NCBI RefSeq assembly: GCF_030378205.1
Contig: NZ_CP127385.1
Location: 3,574,001-3,638,000 of the forward strand
Length of the DNA stretch: 64,000 nucleotides
Source of the DNA: Bradyrhizobium sp. NP1
GTDB lineage: Bacteria > Pseudomonadota > Alphaproteobacteria > Rhizobiales > Xanthobacteraceae
Direction: 5' to 3'
Notes under the pieces: generated by a model
The model's database searches: none
Told to the model about the DNA's origin: nothing
Seen by the model: only the letters and a program-made list of their open reading frames with translations
Position numbers and translations under genes: made by a program
Shown: positions 1-9,739 of the stretch, in pieces
Position numbering within the stretch: the stretch's first letter is position 1
Layout of the letters: each line of letters opens with the position of its first letter

Positions 1-1877
1 AAATCGAACTTGAACTGGGAATCGGTAATCAGCAGATCCTCGAACGGTGTCTTGTTCGCGACCATGTCGAGCAAACCGGGCGAATCCGAATAGCCAAGCG
101 TCTTGGTCATCGAAGGATTGCGCAGGTCGGCGTCGATCAGCAGTGTGCGACCACCGCTCTTTGCGACGAAGGATGCAAAAGCCGCCGCGACGGTGGTCTT
201 TCCCTCGCCTGGCAGGGCGGAGACGATGCCGATGACCTTGCCGCCGGCGGGATGAAGATCGATCGCCACCTTGATGTAGCGCAAGGCTTCGGCCGTCGCC
301 GAGAATGGCGCGGCCTCGCTGATCTGCCGGAACGCCGGGGAGGCTGACGAGACGCCATGCACGGTCTTGCGCTTTTCGGCAAAGGCCGGCAGCACCGCGA
401 GGCAGCTGGTGCCGAGCAGGGTCTCAAGCTGTTCGCGCGTATGGATTTGACGGTTCATCTGCTCGCGGGCAAGCGCGCACATGACCCCGAGACCGAGGCC
501 GCAAATCGCCGCCAGCGCCAGCGTCAGGCCGACCTTGGGCGAGCTTCGCCCTGGGGGAGGGGTCGCGACCGTGACGACGCGCGCCTCGGTCGAAGGAAAC
601 GACTGCTGCTGCACCGATTGCGTGAAGCGGGAGAGGAAGGTTTCGTAGATGCCGCGATAGGTATTGGCGGCCGTCTCGAGTTCGCGCAGGCGGACCTGCG
701 ATTGTCGCGTCGAGGCCGATTTCTGGAACACCTCGACCATGCGTTTGTCGATGGATTCTTCCTGGCTCTTGGCAATCTGCAGCTCGCTCTTGTAGCTCTC
801 GGCAATGCGCGAGATTTCGTCCCAGATGGCGCGCTGCAGGGCGGCCATTTCGGCGCGCAGATTGCGCGCGGCCTGGTGGTCAACTCCGTAGCGCGCGCTC
901 CACTCCGACTCCTTGCTCTGGTCGTCCAGGAACTGCTGCCGCAGCTTCGTGATCACCGGATTGTTGAGAGCGTCGGTCACGACCGGATCAGGAATGTTGA
1001 AGCTTTCCCGCTCGGTCCGCTGTTCCAGGACGCGTTCGATACGATCGAGCTTTGCCTTTGCCTGGCTGGTGTCGGCGCGTGCCTTGGCCAGCGCGACACC
1101 GAGCTGATCGAGCTCAACCTCGCTCGCCAGCTTGCCCTCGACGCCGATGATGATTCCGTTCTGGGATTTGAAATCCTGCACCGCCTTGTAGGCGTCGCTC
1201 GCCTGCTGACGCAGCTCTCCGATCCGCTGCTCCAGCCACTGGCTGGCCCGGTGCGTCGCCTCGAATTTCGCCTGCAGCTGATCCTCGATGTAGGCATCAG
1301 CAAAGGCGTTGGCGATCCTGGCCGCTTTCTCGCGATCGAGCGAGGTGTAGGCAATCTGCTCGATGTAGCTGCGTCCCAGCCGGGTCACGCGCAGATTGTC
1401 CTTCATCGTGGTAAGCACGCGGCGCATGACTTCTTCGCTCGACGGCTCCGTCTCCGATTGCGAGCCGAACCTCAGCAGCGAGAAGATGCGGGACCGCAGG
1501 CTGTTGCCGACCCCGACGAATTCCGGATCCTCGTTCAGACGCAGTTGCTTGGCGACGCGGGTCGCCACCTTTTCGGATCGCGTGGTCTCGATCTCGCTTT
1601 CGACCGAGGCGTCCTCGACCGTGCGATTTTCGGTCGACAGCTCGGATTGGCTCCAGGTAACCCGCTTGGTGTCGATGATCATGTCCGCTTGCGCGGTGAA
1701 TTTCGACGGCGTGACGGCGAGATAGGCAATTCCGACAAGGATGGCCAACCCGACGACGAGGGCAATGAGGCGCCACTGCCGGCTCAGGAAATCGCGAACC
1801 TGCAGCAGCGGTGCCGCAGCGCTGGCATCGTTATCGACCGCCGGCGCAAACGGAGAAAACTGACCGGCTACGTTCAT
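1..1877 (-). CDS. Wzc/ExoP-like polysaccharide co-polymerase with BY-kinase domain (3' end missing)
   Basis: Inner-membrane protein that sets chain length during polysaccharide export and autophosphorylates on tyrosine. The reverse-strand frame is open from ATG at 1877 to the left edge, about 625 codons, so the C-terminus and any Tyr cluster are outside. It begins MNVAGQFSPFAP; a first membrane segment (RLIALVVGLAILVGIAYLA) follows at about residues 33-51. A long Wzz-type periplasmic region comes next, then a second membrane segment near 490-460 bp. The cytoplasmic kinase domain has Walker A SALPGEGKTT near 205 bp and Walker A' TLLIDADLRNP. Both nucleotide-binding motifs are intact, unlike the Wzz protein at 60632. 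Upstream on the same strand is a secreted hypothetical protein, probably co-transcribed. Confidence 0.9.
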   Translation of the reverse strand, partial: MNVAGQFSPFAPAVDNDASAAAPLLQVRDFLSRQWRLIALVVGLAILVGIAYLAVTPSKFTAQADMIIDTKRVTWSQSELSTENRTVEDASVESEIETTRSEKVATRVAKQLRLNEDPEFVGVGNSLRSRIFSLLRFGSQSETEPSSEEVMRRVLTTMKDNLRVTRLGRSYIEQIAYTSLDREKAARIANAFADAYIEDQLQAKFEATHRASQWLEQRIGELRQQASDAYKAVQDFKSQNGIIIGVEGKLASEVELDQLGVALAKARADTSQAKAKLDRIERVLEQRTERESFNIPDPVVTDALNNPVITKLRQQFLDDQSKESEWSARYGVDHQAARNLRAEMAALQRAIWDEISRIAESYKSELQIAKSQEESIDKRMVEVFQKSASTRQSQVRLRELETAANTYRGIYETFLSRFTQSVQQQSFPSTEARVVTVATPPPGRSSPKVGLTLALAAICGLGLGVMCALAREQMNRQIHTREQLETLLGTSCLAVLPAFAEKRKTVHGVSSASPAFRQISEAAPFSATAEALRYIKVAIDLHPAGGKVIGIVSALPGEGKTTVAAAFASFVAKSGGRTLLIDADLRNPSMTKTLGYSDSPGLLDMVANKTPFEDLLITDSQFKFD

Positions 1878-1933
1878 TCGCGATACCTTGGTCTTTCCGT
1901 CGGATCGGCCGTTCCGCTCCGCATCCGGAACGG

Positions 1934-2554
1934 TTATCGGGTCACACTCACCGGGGTTGCTGCGGTCGTGGTGGTTGTGGTGGGCTTGGTCGCCGTGACG
2001 CCTGTGCCGGTGATCTGGAAAAATACCGCCGTGCCGCCACCACCCGGGTTCGTGGTCGATCCGCGGCCTGTATTCGGATTTGTCACGACGACGCTGCCCA
2101 CAGCACCGGTCGCCGACTCCGCCGCGGCGGTAATCGCTGCGGTTGAGAGATCTCCTGCGACCGCCGCAAAGGCGTTCTGGAATTCGCCGTCCTGGACGCC
2201 CGCGACGGCTTGCTGGATCAGCAGGGCCGCGTTCTGATCGATGGTCTGGCAGGCGACTGCCGCCTGGGCGAGGCCGGCTGCGATCGCTGTCTGGAAGCGG
2301 GGATTGGCTCCCTGCGCCAGCTTGACGATGTCGGCGGCAAGGGTCGCGTCGGTTCCGGCAAGGTCTCTCACCAGGGCCTCCACCGTGCGCGCGTCCGAAT
2401 CGGGCGGAAGCGCGCTCTGCGGATTGGTCTTGAACTGGTTCACCGCCGCGTCGGAAAGCGGCGGATTAACACAGGGGGCGGCGAATGCGGCGCTCGCGCA
2501 GAAGGCGAGCAAAAGCTGGACGCCCAGCGCCTTGGCGATCAATCCCATACGCAT
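1934..2554 (-). CDS. secreted hypothetical protein upstream of the Wzc-like gene
   Basis: About 206 residues. I chose the ATG at 2554 because TTGGAG lies 8 nt upstream and the product then starts with a good signal peptide (MRMGLIAKALGV, a hydrophobic run, then AFAA before the mature CVNPPLSD). The frame stays open upstream to 2629 without a better site. The mature part is Ala-rich and helical-looking, ending in a Gly/Thr-rich low-complexity tail with a run of Thr. No catalytic motif is visible. It lies 57 bp upstream of the Wzc-like gene on the same strand, so a periplasmic role in polysaccharide export is inferred from position only. Confidence 0.7.
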   Translation of the reverse strand: MRMGLIAKALGVQLLLAFCASAAFAAPCVNPPLSDAAVNQFKTNPQSALPPDSDARTVEALVRDLAGTDATLAADIVKLAQGANPRFQTAIAAGLAQAAVACQTIDQNAALLIQQAVAGVQDGEFQNAFAAVAGDLSTAAITAAAESATGAVGSVVVTNPNTGRGSTTNPGGGGTAVFFQITGTGVTATKPTTTTTTAATPVSVTR

Positions 2555-2617
2555 TGATATAACTCCAAGCAATTGTTTCTGATAACAAAAAGCTTTGCAG
2601 ACAATAGCCGAGGCGAA

Positions 2618-2640
2618 ACCATGTATCAACCATACATGGT
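2618..2640. promoter_or_regulatory. 9-bp perfect inverted repeat upstream of the secreted-protein/Wzc operon
   Basis: ACCATGTAT at 2618-2626 and ATACATGGT at 2632-2640 are exact reverse complements separated by 5 bp. The site is 64 bp upstream of the start at 2554, in the non-coding gap between divergent genes. There is no T-tract, so an operator is more likely than a terminator. The binding protein is unknown. Confidence 0.45.
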
Positions 2641-2846
2641 CGCTATGGTTTATCTGCTCGATTCTGCGTGAGCTTCCAACCTTTTAGCTAGGCGCTTGAA
2701 AATGTTTGCGTTTTGAGGGCCGCCTGACTGGCGGCCGGGATTTGAAACGGCATATAGGTCATTTTGTCCGACCAACCGACTCCGCTAAAGTGCACCAAAT
2801 GCAATCGCTCCCCCTCAAACACCAGCCAGCGACCGCGGATTGACGC

Positions 2847-3608
2847 GTGCTGTCCCTGCTGCCGGCCAGTGAGCAACTCGATGTGCTGGGACGACGCCCG
2901 TCGCTGCCGGCAGGGCTGAGGATTTATGCGATCGGCGACATTCATGGCCGGCTGGATCTCCTCAACGTGTTGCTGTCGCGGATCGAGGCGGACAAGGCAG
3001 CACGACCGACGCAGAAGGCGCTGTACGTTTTTCTCGGCGACTACATCGACCGGGGGGCCTCGTCGCGCGAAACGATCGATCGGTTGATCGAGCACGGCAA
3101 ACGAAACGAAACGGTCTTCCTGAAAGGCAACCACGAGTTGATCGCGCTCAAATGCCTGAGCGACCGCAGCCTGTTCGATCAATGGATGCGTCTCGGCGGC
3201 GTCGAGACGCTGATCTCCTACGGCGTTCCCCCCGAGCATCTGGCGAATGGCAAGCCGGTCGCCATGCTGCAGGCGGCATTTCACGACGCGCTTCCGCAGG
3301 CCCATTTCCGCTTCTTCCGCGACCTGCAAAGGTCATTTGTATGCGGCGACTTCTTCTTTGCGCATGCCGGCGTGAAACCCCGCGTCGAGCTGTCGCGGCA
3401 AAAGGAAAGCGACCTGCTCTGGATCCGCGAGGAGTTCCTGAAATCGAACGAGGACTTCGGCAAGATCGTCGTTCACGGACACACGCCCGCCCGTGAAGTC
3501 GAAGTTGCACCGAACCGCATCAATGTCGATACCGGCGCTTTTGCCACGGGCCTGTTGACGTGCCTGGTGATCGAGGGCGCGTCGCTCGCGGTCATCGACA
3601 CCCGCTAA
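2847..3608 (+). CDS. metallophosphoesterase (PPP-type serine/threonine phosphatase-like)
   Basis: Calcineurin-like phosphoesterase of 253 residues. All signature motifs of the PPP family are present in order: GDIHGR (about residues 30-35), GDYIDRG (about 64-70), GNHE (about 93-96) and VVHGHTP (about 210), which together bind the dinuclear metal centre. The start is GTG at 2847; an in-frame TGA lies 6 bp upstream, so no earlier start is possible. There is no signal peptide, so it is cytoplasmic. Its position beside a BY-kinase gene suggests a regulatory dephosphorylation role, but the family also includes nucleotide phosphatases and the substrate cannot be told from sequence. Confidence 0.85.
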   Translation: MLSLLPASEQLDVLGRRPSLPAGLRIYAIGDIHGRLDLLNVLLSRIEADKAARPTQKALYVFLGDYIDRGASSRETIDRLIEHGKRNETVFLKGNHELIALKCLSDRSLFDQWMRLGGVETLISYGVPPEHLANGKPVAMLQAAFHDALPQAHFRFFRDLQRSFVCGDFFFAHAGVKPRVELSRQKESDLLWIREEFLKSNEDFGKIVVHGHTPAREVEVAPNRINVDTGAFATGLLTCLVIEGASLAVIDTR

Positions 3609-3672
3609 TGGTCCGATTCCGGCATTCGCCCTCTGACGTTCGCATCAGGCAGTCGCGGATGGCCGGCGAACG

Positions 3673-4818
3673 TCAAATCCGCTCCACCAGCTCGGCGGGG
3701 GCGAGCGGCGCCGCGATCCTTTGCCCGGGTTTCCGCGCGAGCAACCCGTCGATATGCCTGCCCATCTTTTCGAAGAACTGTTGGCGGCCGAACCGCCTGG
3801 CGTGCTCGGTGATGGCCTTCGGATCGATCTTGATCTCGTCCAGCCGCTTTACCGCGGCTGAAATCGCCTCCATCGTCTGCTCGGCAAAGAACACCCCTGA
3901 AACGCCTTCGGCGACCGTCTCCGTCGCGCCACCTTTGCCGAAGGCGACGACGGGGCGCCCGCTCGCCATGGCTTCGACCGGCACCATCCCGAAATCTTCC
4001 TCGCCGGGGAAGATCAGCGCGCGGCATTGCGCGTAGTGCTGCTTCAGGACGTCGAAAGGCTGCGAGCCGAGGACTGTGACGGTTGGGCCTGCCAGCCGGC
4101 GGACCTCGTCGAGCATCTCGCCGCCGCCGATCACGACGAGCTTCAGCTTCATGTCGTTGAAGGCGCGCACCGCAAGGTCGGGCCGCTTGTAGGAAACGAG
4201 CTCGCCGGCCATGAGATAGTGGTCGCCGAGCTCGGATGGCGCGGCGGGCGAATAGGCATCGGTATCGACGGGAGGATGAATGACGACGGAATCCGCTCCA
4301 TAATAGCGGCGAATCCGCCTTGCGACGGTTTCCGAATTCGCGACGAAGCTGTCGACGCGATTGGCGGACGACACGTCCCACATCCGCAGATAATGCGAGA
4401 GCGGCGGCATCATCATGCGCGTGAGCCGTCCGGCGCCGTCCCGATAGTCGTGATACATGTTCCAGATGTAGCGCATCGGCGTATGGCAATAGCAGACATG
4501 AACCGCGTCCGACGGCGGGATGACGCCCTTGGCCGGTCCCGATTCACTGCTGATGACGAGATCGTAGCCGCGCAGATCGAGCTGCTCGAGGGCGAGCGGC
4601 ATCAGGGGAAGATAGGTCTTGTACATCTTCGCGGCGCGCGGCAGCGAATTGATGAAGCTCGGGATGATGCGGTGCTGGCGGATCCTGGCGGAGACCATTT
4701 CCGGTACATAGACGTGCGTGTAGATGTCGGCCTGCGGATACATCTCGCACAGCGCTTCAACGACCTTTTCGCCGCCGCGCATTCCAACAAGCCAATAGTG
4801 AATGATCGCGACCTTCAT
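3673..4818 (-). CDS. glycosyltransferase family 4
   Basis: Retaining GT-B glycosyltransferase of 381 residues. The N-terminus (MKVAIIHYWLVGMRGGEKV) has the glycine-rich acceptor-side loop. The C-terminal donor domain carries the family E-x7-E motif in EDFGMVPVEAMASGRPVV, followed by GGATETV. It converges with the phosphoesterase gene and diverges from the glycosidase at 5090. It probably adds one sugar, such as mannose or glucose, to the lipid-linked repeat unit of this locus. Donor and acceptor are unknown. Confidence 0.9.
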   Translation of the reverse strand: MKVAIIHYWLVGMRGGEKVVEALCEMYPQADIYTHVYVPEMVSARIRQHRIIPSFINSLPRAAKMYKTYLPLMPLALEQLDLRGYDLVISSESGPAKGVIPPSDAVHVCYCHTPMRYIWNMYHDYRDGAGRLTRMMMPPLSHYLRMWDVSSANRVDSFVANSETVARRIRRYYGADSVVIHPPVDTDAYSPAAPSELGDHYLMAGELVSYKRPDLAVRAFNDMKLKLVVIGGGEMLDEVRRLAGPTVTVLGSQPFDVLKQHYAQCRALIFPGEEDFGMVPVEAMASGRPVVAFGKGGATETVAEGVSGVFFAEQTMEAISAAVKRLDEIKIDPKAITEHARRFGRQQFFEKMGRHIDGLLARKPGQRIAAPLAPAELVERI

Positions 4819-5089
4819 GCGCGAGCTTCCATCGAATATTTTGAATGAGAACCTGAAGCCATTGCCGCAATTGGTCCAACTCTAGCGAGGCGTTCCGCAA
4901 AGGCCAATAAGGTCGCCAAAGTTTAATGGATGGTTGTTAACGTCGCACAGGGAAACTGGCGAAACTTGCGGGCGTGGACCCGAAATTGCAGGGCTGCTAC
5001 GCTGAAAAGCCGAAGGAACGGGCTTCGGGGCGCACGCAGCCAGGATTTCAAGGTTAACCCGATATCCCGCAAGGCCAGGTGCTTTTCTC

Positions 5090-6886
5090 ATGTGGCAGTC
5101 ATTTGTTGTCGGGCCGTTGTCGCGTCTTGTGCGGGGCCGCCGCGTCTTTCTTCTGTCGATCCTGATGCTGAACTGCGTCGTCGCTGCGGCGACTGCCGAC
5201 GATCGGCGCATTGAGGCGCCCGCCAGCGATCTGCGCGATAATCGGAGCCCGTGGGGCGTCGCTACCGGTGGGGAATGGCTGTCGGCTTTTCCCGCATTCA
5301 ATCCGCTATTGAAGCAGGCGGGCGTCGGATGGCTGCGCGCGTTTTATGAATGGCAGACGATAGAACCCAAGCACGGATACTGGAATTTTGTCCAGCCGGA
5401 TCGTCTCGTCGAGAATGCGCGCGCGAATGACCTTCGTCTGATCGGCGTCTTTGCCTACCTCGCGAACTGGGCCTCGGCGGACGGCGGCACCAGGAAATTT
5501 CCAATCAAGGATATTCAGTATTGGCGCGACTACGTCGCCGCAATGGTCGGCCGCTATCATTCCGACATCAAGTACTGGGAGGTATGGAACGAGTTCAACG
5601 GAAGCTTTGCCGAGAACGGAAGCCCGGAAATCTACGCCGAACTGGTGCGCGAAGCGTCCGTCGCGGCGAAAAAGATAGATCCGACCGCAAAGGTTGGAAT
5701 GAGTGTGGCAAACTTCGACGTCGGCTTTCTGGACAGGGCGATCAAGGCCGGCGCAGCCAACCATTTCGACTTTGTCTGCGTTCATCCCTACGAGAAGCTC
5801 GGCCAGCTCAACGACAACGGAGAGCCGGAATTTCTCAGCATGGCCGGCACGCTGCGCCAGATGCTGGTATCGAACGGCCAGTCCGCCGACACTCCGCTGT
5901 GGATCACCGAGATCGGCGAGCAGGCGCCGCTCGGGCCGAACAAGCCGGGCGATGAGCGTCAGGCCGTCGCGCTCGCGAAAGCCTATCTGCTGTCGATCGC
6001 GGCGGGTTTCCAGCGCGTGTTCTGGTTCGAAGCGCGGGGTCCTGCCTACGGCAACGGAATGGACCACGGATTGGTTCGTGCCGATTTTTCGCCGCGTCCG
6101 GCCTATCAGGCGCTGAAGACCATGACGGGCTTGCTTGGCTCCCAACCCGCATACGCCGGATGGCTCGATCTCGGCGGCGGCTACGGCTTCGTCTTTCACG
6201 GAGCCGCCGGCGACGTGCTGGCGGCCTGGTCGCCGCCGAACCGGCCGGCCACGTTCTCGTTTGGCGGCGACGTTGTCGTCGCCGACCTCGCGGGAAATCG
6301 CGAAACGATCGCGGCGGGCCGCAATCTCGCACTCAACGGGACGCCGGTGCTGATCAGCGGTTTGCCGCACGATCTGGTGCAGAAGGCGGAGCTCAATCGC
6401 GGCAGCGCCTTTCCCTGGAGCGCGCGGCATGTTCAAGGACGGCTCGCGACCGTACGCCTGCAGGCGACGAATCTGGAGGACGGCGTCAAGCAGATCAACA
6501 TGTCGACCACGAAGCCCGTGGGCCTCGGCGACAAGTCGTGGCGGCAGACCGATTTTTCACGGCCGGACGCGGAAGGGCACTACGTCTACTTTGCGGTCGA
6601 TCCGCAATTCCTGCCCTTCGGTACCAGGGATATCGAAATAACCGCCGTCGTGCGCCGCATTACGCCGGATAAAATGGCGGGCATGAACCTTAACTATGAA
6701 TCGCAAAGAGGGTATGTCGATGCGGCTTACCAGAATATCCCGGCGGGCGATGACTGGCAGGAGCTGACCTGGAAGCTTTCCGATGCCAATTTCGTTGGCC
6801 AATGGGGATGGAATTTCCGCTTGAACGGGATCGCCTCTCCGAGCGATTTCTTCGTCAAAGAGGTGCGCGTGCGAAACGGACGCTGA
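5090..6886 (+). CDS. secreted glycoside hydrolase, clan A / GH39-like
   Basis: About 598 residues with an N-terminal membrane-spanning signal (RRVFLLSILMLNCVVAAATADD). The TIM-barrel catalytic part has a likely acid/base Glu in YWEVWNEFNG and a likely nucleophile Glu in LWITEIGEQ, with the barrel pattern WLRAFYEWQTIEP and FVCVHPYE. A C-terminal beta-sandwich-like part follows (about residues 430-598). This resembles PslG-type glycosidases encoded inside exopolysaccharide operons, which cut or edit the nascent polymer in the periplasm. The substrate is not predictable. It is the first gene of a co-directional run that continues through a GT8, a Wzy and a GT2. Confidence 0.75.
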   Translation: MWQSFVVGPLSRLVRGRRVFLLSILMLNCVVAAATADDRRIEAPASDLRDNRSPWGVATGGEWLSAFPAFNPLLKQAGVGWLRAFYEWQTIEPKHGYWNFVQPDRLVENARANDLRLIGVFAYLANWASADGGTRKFPIKDIQYWRDYVAAMVGRYHSDIKYWEVWNEFNGSFAENGSPEIYAELVREASVAAKKIDPTAKVGMSVANFDVGFLDRAIKAGAANHFDFVCVHPYEKLGQLNDNGEPEFLSMAGTLRQMLVSNGQSADTPLWITEIGEQAPLGPNKPGDERQAVALAKAYLLSIAAGFQRVFWFEARGPAYGNGMDHGLVRADFSPRPAYQALKTMTGLLGSQPAYAGWLDLGGGYGFVFHGAAGDVLAAWSPPNRPATFSFGGDVVVADLAGNRETIAAGRNLALNGTPVLISGLPHDLVQKAELNRGSAFPWSARHVQGRLATVRLQATNLEDGVKQINMSTTKPVGLGDKSWRQTDFSRPDAEGHYVYFAVDPQFLPFGTRDIEITAVVRRITPDKMAGMNLNYESQRGYVDAAYQNIPAGDDWQELTWKLSDANFVGQWGWNFRLNGIASPSDFFVKEVRVRNGR

Positions 6887-7002
6887 TACAGTCGCTGAGG
6901 ACGAACGGGGGATTGCGGTAGTCCGAAAGCGTCAAGCAGGTCGACCGGGCGTGACCTGCACGAGCGCAATCGCCGGGCCAGATCAGATCGAGACAGTCGA
7001 AG

Positions 7003-7986
7003 ATGAACGCGCATCGCAGCACGGAGGTGTTTTACACGACGGATTCCGGCTTCGTGACCCCGACGCTCGCCTCGATCGCGTCGTTGCGTCGCTGGCATTC
7101 CTCCGCCAGCCTGCCGATCAACGTCGTGCTGCTCGGGATGAACGAACCCCAGATCCTCGCTTTCCAGGAACTCGCGGCCGACCTCGCAGTCAGGGTCCAC
7201 GAGATCAGCAAGGAGAGCCTGACGGAGTTCGACAATGAGAACTTCAACAAGACCCATGTGCCGTATTCGGCGCTGGCTCGCTTCCTGATTCCGTCACTCG
7301 CTCGAACCGATGAACGTTCCGATATCCTGTATGTCGACGGCGACACGTGGTTCATGCAGGATCCGAAGGAGCTGCTCGATCTCGCGGCGCCGCAGGTGGG
7401 ATTGCTCGCATGCGAGGACCAATCGTTCTTCTATGCCGACGATTTTGGCCCGACCGGCAAGCTTGTCAGTGCCTACTTTGACGCAATCGGCCTCGACCGG
7501 TCGAAGGGCTATTTCAATTCCGGTGTGATCAAGTGCCGTGCCAGCGAGTGGACGCGGCTTTCTGGCGAATGTCTGTCGTTCCTGCGAGCGAATCTTCCCA
7601 TTTGCCGCTATCACGATCAGAGTGCGCTGAATGCGGTGGCGGGCGGAATCAGGACACGCTTGTCGCCGGTCTGGAACTTTCAGACGCCGTACTGGGGCTG
7701 GAATGTCACCGATATCGCTGAGCCGAAGCTGCTGCACTTCATCGGCGGCCTGAAACCATGGATGGGCACATTGAAGGCATGGTCCGCGATACAGCCGGAG
7801 TATTCCGACGTCATCCGCGCGCGATCGCACCGGCTGTTTCCGCTCAAATACTGGAATGACCAGGAGCAGCTCCAATTCGCCGATCAGGAGCGGCGCATGG
7901 CGCTGAAGAACAGGTCGATCTTCCTTATCCGCGTTGCACGCCGTCGCGCCAGGTTTCGCAACCTGGTACGAACCGCGATATTGTAA
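7003..7986 (+). CDS. glycosyltransferase family 8
   Basis: A 327-residue GT-A retaining transferase. It opens with VFYTTDSGFVTPTLASIASL, typical of GT8. The metal/donor-binding DxD is DILYVDGDTW, followed by KGYFNSGVIK and the C-terminal LLHFIGGLKPW (GT8 consensus HF.G..KPW). It probably transfers a glucosyl or galactosyl residue to the repeat unit. It sits 117 bp after the glycosidase and 84 bp before the Wzy-like gene, on the same strand. Confidence 0.9.
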   Translation: MNAHRSTEVFYTTDSGFVTPTLASIASLRRWHSSASLPINVVLLGMNEPQILAFQELAADLAVRVHEISKESLTEFDNENFNKTHVPYSALARFLIPSLARTDERSDILYVDGDTWFMQDPKELLDLAAPQVGLLACEDQSFFYADDFGPTGKLVSAYFDAIGLDRSKGYFNSGVIKCRASEWTRLSGECLSFLRANLPICRYHDQSALNAVAGGIRTRLSPVWNFQTPYWGWNVTDIAEPKLLHFIGGLKPWMGTLKAWSAIQPEYSDVIRARSHRLFPLKYWNDQEQLQFADQERRMALKNRSIFLIRVARRRARFRNLVRTAIL

Positions 7987-8069
7987 GCCCGAGCGCGGGT
8001 TGCGACGGGAGCGTCGAGGCCCGGGCGATGGCAGCGAAGTACGGGATCATTTAGAGAAAACAACGGCGA

Positions 8070-9545
8070 ATGACGGTTGAACTGATCGGGATCATCGCGC
8101 TGGCCATAGGACTTGGGAGTCTGAAATATGACCCGAAGTTCATCGTCTATGCCTTCATTTTCTCTACGCTGTTGGGGTCGGCAGCGGCCCTGATTCTGGA
8201 CTCCCTCGGCGGCACCAACATCTCGCCGGCCCACCTGTTGCTGGGTTTTCTTGCCTTCAGGCTGATGGCCAACCGCGTCTATTTCAACAATGCCTTGCGC
8301 GGGTTTGCGGTCGAGCAGCCGGGATTCTGGCTGCTGCTGACCACCCTGTACGCCGTGATCTCGGCCTATGTCATGCCGCGGATCTTTCAGGGGCAGACGA
8401 ATATCTTCCCGGTTCGCGCCATCACCGGCACGGAGGGCAGCGCGATTACCATGCCGCTGGCTCCGGCGATGTCCAACCTGACGCAATCGGTTTATTTGAT
8501 CGGGGACTTTGTCTGCTTCTTCGTTCTGAGCGGCTATGCGGCGACGCATGACGGCCGCCGGATTCTGGGCAATGCTTTAGTGGCTTGCGCCGTGTTCAAC
8601 CTGGCCATGGCGGTCCTCGATCTGCTGACCTACTACACGGGCACGACCGAGTTGATGTCGTTCATTCGGAACGCGAACTACGCCTTGATGAGCGAGGCGG
8701 AAGTTGCCGGTTACAAGCGCATCGTTGGTTCATTCGTGGAAGCGTCGTCGTTCGGCGCGGCCACGCTCGGGTATTTCGCTTTCACCTGCAAGCTTTGGCT
8801 GCTCGGCATCCGCCCCCGCGTCACCTTTCCGCTGACGTGCCTTTCCCTTGTCGCGCTCGTCTTTTCGACATCGACCACGGCCTATGTCGGGTTGGCAGGT
8901 ATCCTTCCGTACTTCTATCTCGAGGTGCTGCTCGGGGCCACCCGCCGGCCGATGACGCGACAGGGCGGGCTGTTTGTCCTCGCCGCTCCGATCATCCTTG
9001 TGGTCGGGGCCATCTGCATCGGTCTCAGCGATCCTGCATCCGCCTACGTCAAGGATCTGCTCGATACGATGATCTTCAACAAGATGTCGACGAACTCGGG
9101 CATCGAGCGGGCGATGTGGAACAGCCAGGCGCTGCAGAACATCCTCGACACGGCCGGTCTCGGCGTCGGCAACGGAAGCCTGCGGGCTTCGAGCTTTCCG
9201 ATCAGCGTTCTCGCCAGCTTCGGCATCATCGGGACGCCGATCTTCGCAATGTTCTTCATCCTGGTGTTGTTGGCCAACAGCAGGGCCGGGGAGCACGACT
9301 ACACTAACGTCGGATATCGACAGGCGGCCAAATCGGTCTGCATCGCGTGGCTGCTGACCGCAGCCGCGTCGGGCGCCCTGACCGATCTTGGTTTGCCGTT
9401 CTTCGTTTTCGCTGCTCTGACCAGCGCCAAAGTGGTGAAGCGTCCGCGGCCGCGCGGGGCGGCTGCCGAATTGCACGACCCCAGATCGCCCTATGTTGTT
9501 CCGCTGCTGGGAACACCCCTGCATCCACCTGGCGGGCGCGGCTGA
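8070..9545 (+). CDS. Wzy-like polysaccharide polymerase / O-antigen ligase family membrane protein
   Basis: A 491-residue polytopic membrane protein with about ten to twelve hydrophobic segments. The later half has the periplasmic-loop pattern of Wzy/O-antigen ligase proteins (ERAMWNSQALQN, then a GLGVGNGSLRASS stretch), followed by further membrane helices and a basic tail. It is expected to join lipid-linked repeat units on the periplasmic side. Wzy sequences are very divergent, so polymerase and ligase cannot be separated. A Wzx-like flippase gene lies about 4.5 kb downstream. Confidence 0.8.
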   Translation: MTVELIGIIALAIGLGSLKYDPKFIVYAFIFSTLLGSAAALILDSLGGTNISPAHLLLGFLAFRLMANRVYFNNALRGFAVEQPGFWLLLTTLYAVISAYVMPRIFQGQTNIFPVRAITGTEGSAITMPLAPAMSNLTQSVYLIGDFVCFFVLSGYAATHDGRRILGNALVACAVFNLAMAVLDLLTYYTGTTELMSFIRNANYALMSEAEVAGYKRIVGSFVEASSFGAATLGYFAFTCKLWLLGIRPRVTFPLTCLSLVALVFSTSTTAYVGLAGILPYFYLEVLLGATRRPMTRQGGLFVLAAPIILVVGAICIGLSDPASAYVKDLLDTMIFNKMSTNSGIERAMWNSQALQNILDTAGLGVGNGSLRASSFPISVLASFGIIGTPIFAMFFILVLLANSRAGEHDYTNVGYRQAAKSVCIAWLLTAAASGALTDLGLPFFVFAALTSAKVVKRPRPRGAAAELHDPRSPYVVPLLGTPLHPPGGRG

Positions 9546-9739
9546 CGGCGCCGTTTGCGACCATCAAGCTGCGCTGCCGGCTCCGATGTTAATTATTTGG
9601 CATAGTTTTTTCTTGGCCACATATCGGTTGTGCTATTGCTCAATTTCCAGAGCCAAGGGTTGACGCGGCTCGCGTGCAATTGTCATGCGAAAGGCCGACG
9701 TGTCCGTCGATGTGACGTGGTGTTCGGTACAGGGCAGGG

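Noticed and set aside
357..2237. Long open frame of 626 codons on the plus strand
   Set aside because: It is the antisense shadow of the Wzc-like gene; the reverse strand reads Walker motifs and membrane helices, while this frame has no domain pattern.
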